NCBI GenBank assembly: GCA_026874595.1
Contig: CM049322.1
Coordinates: 60,578,886-60,642,885, forward strand
Source of the DNA: Sipunculus nudus
Lineage: Eukaryota > Annelida > Sipuncula > Golfingiida > Sipunculidae
DNA: 64,000 nt
Direction: 5' to 3'
Shown in pieces: positions 59,961 to 64,000 of the stretch (positions are counted from its first letter, which is position 1; every line of letters begins with the position of its first letter). The position numbers and the translations under genes were made by a program. The notes below the pieces were generated by a model. That model was not told the DNA's origin, ran no database searches, and saw only the letters and a program-made list of their open reading frames with translations.

Positions 59961-60928
59961 AATGCCTGTGAACATATTTCAAGGGAAAATGTTCAACCCA
60001 AACCTTCGGTCTTTCACATATGCCACATCTATGCATCACTGAATATGATTCAAACTTCATATTTATGGGTTTTTTTGCATGACGAAATAACTAATTGATT
60101 TTGAGGTCAGCTGGTCAGGAGGTTAAAGGTGCAGGTCTAAGTTATTCACTCATTGGTTGCCAAGTTATTACACCCGGCCAGATGTAAATGGTAAGTAGTT
60201 ACCCATCATTTAGAAAGAATCCAGTTGATATATGGGCAAAAGGCCAAGGTCATAGGTCAGGGATGTTCATAATAACTTAATTTGTAGACCATCACTATTT
60301 TTCTTGTTTTCTTGTATATATAACCATGGCACTCACAACTGGTACATCTCACTATGTGCCCATAATTGTCAGTGACACTTGTGATATATGACTCCCTTTT
60401 GTATCAGCTCATTGAGTGATACGGATATATTATTAGTGCATAACAAAAATACTGTTTCCGGAATGCTTTGGCCAGGCATTAAGACTATGAGAGTTAAGTG
60501 TTAAGGTTTAGCTACTGATTTATAAAATTATGGGAACATTTTGCAGTTTATATCATGGAATCATAGCAATAAACTTAGTTTTCTAGATATATGAATATTA
60601 TTATACAAATCATCAGATATACCAGCAAGTGTTTGTTCTGATAATATGTGGGTCTTTACCTGGATTTAGGATGGCTTTATTTGATTACAAGACTCTTAGT
60701 GAAGCTTTCTGCATTTCTTTTCTTTTAGGTTTTGCAATTTACCTACCCTTCTGACCCCATTGAATAGCAAGCTGATAATTAAAACAAATTGGACTTGCAC
60801 TTTTTACATTTGCATGTTCATAAATCTGATATGAGAGCTCTCCAACCTGATCATGCCTTTTGAATAGTTTTGGACATTCATAACTGTTACATTCTTTGAA
60901 GCAATTGCTACAAGTTTAGTGTCTTATT
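59961..60928. other. Interior of the outer Helentron-like element
   Basis: AT-rich sequence with no readable replication initiator or helicase ORF and no tandem repeat. Confidence 0.35.
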
Positions 60929-61430
60929 GGAGGATGTGTGATATCAAATGTCAGACTTGTCAGAAAACCATTATGTCTGCCAGGTAGCCAGTTTAGAAAT
61001 CCTTTTGCCAGGGCAGTTTCTGTGATTTTTTTATGATGTTTGGTCCCTTTTAGAGGATGTTTGTTGTTCAATTTCCGACCTGTCAGAAATCCAATATGGC
61101 CACCAGGAAGCCATCTTTAAATTCCTTTAGAACATATTATCTCAAGAACTATTAAAGTGAATGCAGTAGGATGTATATTAATGTTATCTTGCATTGGGTC
61201 AAAGATATCTTAATAAATATGAACATCATTTATGAAAGCACAGTACAGTTGGCTTGTATTGAATAAAAATTAATATGGAAGCACCCGTTTCACAATAATT
61301 CTTGCATGGATTTCCTTGATCTTTTGCTATATTTTGATCTTAAATGTGGCCTGTGTGGTATTCCTTTTGAGACTGACAGGTATCGAGCAAGCTGTGGGAT
61401 TAGTTCCTGATAGCTCAACAACCATACATT
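60929..61430 (+). repeat. ~500-bp direct repeat, copy 1
   Basis: From GGAGGATGTGTGATATCAAA to GATAGCTCAACAACC. The same order of blocks (GTCTGCCAG, ATATGGCCACCAGG, TATTATCTCAAGAACT, GTACAGTTGGCTTGTATT, TTTTGAGACTGACAGGTATC) recurs 2571 bases downstream. Confidence 0.9.
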
Positions 61431-61448
61431 TTGCCTCAGACCATCATT

Positions 61449-63331
61449 GTATCCCCAGACAAAGTCGGGATAATATGGTTTCACGACGGTCCCGCCGCCG
61501 CCGCAGAAAAACCTTGTGAGTGGGATTACTCAAAAAATATTTCACTGATTTTTTCAAACTTTACATTTGTATAGATATAGGTAAGGGGACGAAGCCTATT
61601 TAAAATGGGGTCATGACCTATGCTAGGAGAATGACCTTGACCTTGAATAGGTCCATTATTGCTGAAAATAACACAAATTCTTAAATATCTCAAGTAAGCT
61701 TGCATGGACTGGTCTAAAAATTAAGGTGACCGAAGATCTTGGATAGCCTTGTGATATACCGGAAACTGGTGGCGCCACCTATTATCCTTTTCTTGTTTTT
61801 ACTCCTTTTAATACCCCCATAATTGCCACTTGACAGTACTGTAAGCATTATAAGTCAAAAACTAATGGACAGATTTCTTTCATATTATGCACATGTAGAG
61901 AGATGGGCTATGGGATGAGGTCTGTTTACATTTGGGTCATGACCTTTACCATGAGAGTGGCCTTGACCTTTAATGTGTCCATATTTGGTGAAAATCATAC
62001 ACCTCTTATGATATCTCCAGTGTTGATAGCCATATGGATTTCAAACGTGACTTATGTATGTCCCACTACTAAAGTAAGAACCCTATAGGTTCTAGGGTCA
62101 TGAAGTCTAAGGTCAAGGTCACTGAACTTGCATCTTACAAGATACTGTGGATGCATTTTAAGCCAAACTTTCAAGGCCTTCCATCTTGAATTTATAGCTC
62201 ACTTGCCAATAGTGGATGATCCATATCAATTTTGGGGTCACAAGAACAAAGGTCAAGGCCACAGGAGCTATATGTCAAAACATTAGTTTCTGGATGATAA
62301 TTCCTGCTTTAATTGATGTATTGATTTCAAACTTGACTTATATATGTCCCATTGAAAAAGCAAGACTCCAATTGATTTTGGGGTCATGAGGTCAAAGGTG
62401 AAGGTCACAGGACACATCTTTAAAAAGATTGTGGATGCATTTTCAGCCAAACATTTCATCTCAGACCTTTCATCTTGCACATATAGTTCATCTGCCAATA
62501 GAGGAAGACCCCTATCAATTTTGAGGTCACAAGGTCAAAGGTGAAGGTCACAGGAGCCATCTGTCTAAAAATTAGTTTCTTGATGATAATTCCTGCTTTA
62601 ATTGATGTATGGATTTCAAACTTGACTTGTATATGACCCATTGGGAAAGCAAGACCCGAATTGATTTGGGGGTCATGAGGTCAAAGATCAAGGTCACAGG
62701 ACACATCTTTAAAAAGATTGTGGATGCATTTTCAGCCAAACAATTCATCTCGGATCTTTCATCTTGCACATATAGATCACCTGCCAAGAGTGGAAGACCC
62801 CTATCAATTTTGAGGTCACAAGGTCAAAGGTGAAGGTCACAGGAGCCATCTGTCCAAAAATTAGGTTCTGAGATGATAATTCAAGCTTGGATTAATATAT
62901 GGATTTCAAACCTGACTTATATATGGCCCATCAATAAATCTAGACCTCTATTGATTTATATATAAAAGTGGATGATCAACATCAATTTTGGGGTCACAAG
63001 GTCAAAGGTCAAGGCCACAGGAGCCATCTGTCCAAAAATTAGTTTCTGGATGATAATTCCTGCTTTTATTGATGTATAGATTTAAAACTTGACTTTTATA
63101 TGACCCATTGAAAAAGCAAGACCCCAATTCATTTTTGGGTCATGAGGTCAAAGGTGAAGGTCACAGGACCAACATCTTCAAAACGATTGTGGATTGATAG
63201 ATGGAAGAAACAATAATTGCTTGCCAAGTGTCAGTAAATGCTGCTAAAAATGGGGGCCTATTCTTAAAGGGGTGGGGGGGCTACTATGTCTGGGGATACT
63301 CTGGCACCTGCGGTGCCAAGAAATATCTAGT
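61449..63331 (+). mobile_element. Helentron-like element (HINE), 1883 bp, same family as 18829-19282
   Basis: The left end GTATCCCCAGACAAAGTCGG, set-back inverse CTATGTCTGGGGATAC (63284-63299), hairpin GGCACC-TGC-GGTGCC (63303-63317), and CTAGT at 63327-63331 followed by T are the same as in the 454-bp relative. The interior is diverged tandem repeats of about 300 bases (GACTTATATATGTCCCATTG, AAAAGCAAGAC, GGGTCATGAGGTCAAAGG, AAAAAGATTGTGGATGCATT, CAGGAGCCATCTGTC) at about 62040, 62330, 62625, 62920 and 63090. The short relative keeps only one unit. No protein of its own is encoded. Confidence 0.7.
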
Positions 63332-63499
63332 TCACTATGTTTTAACCAGACATATATGATAAGAATTTATGGCAATGTAGAAAGTTTAAACAAAATTGGC
63401 ATATAGGTTCTGCAACAATTTTACTAGTTGTGAATCGCAGCCCATGATGTCGCAGGTCATGCTTGGCAGCTGAGCGTCATGACCCATGGGTCACTTGTT

Positions 63500-64000
63500 G
63501 GAGGATGTGTGATATCAAATGTCTGACTTGTCAGAAATCCATTATGTCTGCCAGTTAGCCACCTTAGAAATCCTTTTTTTTTAGTGCAGTTTCAGTGATA
63601 TTTCTTCAATGTTTGATCCAATTCAGAGAATGTTTGTTGTCTGATTTCAGACCTGTCAGAAGTTGAATATGGCCACCAGGCAACCATATTCCTTTTGATC
63701 ATATTATCTCAAGAACTGTTAAAGTGAATGCAGTTGGAAGTATATTAATCTTATCTTGCAAAGGATAAGGTCAAATATTTCTAATAAATATTACCATCAT
63801 TTATACAGGTGCAGTACAGTTGGCTTGTATTAAATAAAATTTAAACAGAAGCACCCATTTCTCAATAATTCTTGCATGGATTTTCTTGATTTTTGCTATA
63901 TATGTTGATCTTATATTTGCCCTTTGTGGTGTTCCTTTTGAGACTGACAGGTATCAAGCAAGCTCTGGGAATAGTTGCTGATAGCTTTACAATCAATATT
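63500..64000 (+). repeat. ~500-bp direct repeat, copy 2, cut by window edge
   Basis: Matches 60929-61430 from its first base to the window end. It begins at the base after the CTTGTT of the outer Helentron-like terminus, whereas copy 1 is preceded by different sequence. Confidence 0.9.

Larger units (their letters stand above)
59185..63498 (+). mobile_element. Helentron-like element candidate, ~4.3 kb, with a nested copy
   Basis: The left end TTTTTAGCTCAGCTGAC (59186-59202) is mirrored by CAGCTGAGCGTCA at 63467-63479, set back from a 14-bp perfect palindrome TGACCCATGGGTCA (63480-63493) and then CTTGT-T. The opening is followed by GTCCGTCGTCCTTCCGTCTG-type sequence. Asymmetric inverted repeats with a terminal hairpin fit Helentrons; CTTG in place of CTAG is a departure. 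No Rep/helicase is readable. It encloses tandem DR1-bearing repeats and the element at 61449-63331. The outer boundaries rest on the ATIR match alone. Confidence 0.5.

Overview
The window looks like nuclear DNA from an animal. It has GT-AG split exons, several eukaryote-specific mobile elements (a non-LTR retrotransposon, a DIRS-like retroelement, Helentron-type rolling-circle elements, TA-flanked MITEs) and very long satellite arrays. It has no bacterial-style operons or long genuine ORFs. AT-rich unique sequence, DIRS-like remnants and the many AGGTCAAAGGTCA-bearing repeats suggest a marine invertebrate, most likely a mollusc; that placement is inference.

Layout: (1) 1-18134 is one uninterrupted 50-bp satellite with large internal duplications. 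(2) 18135-21632 is a patch of mobile DNA: two rolling-circle element ends and a 5'-truncated, broken LINE on the minus strand. (3) 21848-26283 holds three apparent exons of one plus-strand gene (about 86 codons ending in a stop), the only credible host coding sequence I see; I do not recognise the protein. (4) 26284-30900 is non-coding, with pogo-like MITEs, one of whose ends has expanded into a perfect 50-bp minisatellite, and a possible SGNH-hydrolase remnant. (5) 31000-40510 is a 33-bp, C-rich minisatellite of roughly 285 units, with a recent 2433-bp duplication and long but meaningless ORFs. (6) 41021-42870 is a decayed DIRS/Ngaro-like retroelement (gag, RT and RNase H pieces). (7) 42870-51215 is mostly featureless AT-rich DNA with microsatellites and a dispersed repeat. 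(8) 51225-59130 is bounded by about 55-bp terminal inverted repeats (47 of the inner 50 bp identical) and a perfect 9-bp direct repeat, so it appears to be a complete 7.9-kb Mutator-like DNA transposon with GACTCG subterminal arrays. (9) 59185-64000 is Helentron-like DNA with tandem repeats carrying nuclear-receptor DR1 and ERR/SF-1 type motifs, including a 1.9-kb nested element and a direct repeat that reaches the window edge.

Nearly all long ORFs in the window are read-through of tandem repeats whose unit lacks stops, and I have not called them genes. The most interesting items are the 7.9-kb TIR/TSD element, the paired Helentron ends, and the dispersal of DR1/ERRE motifs by these repeats.
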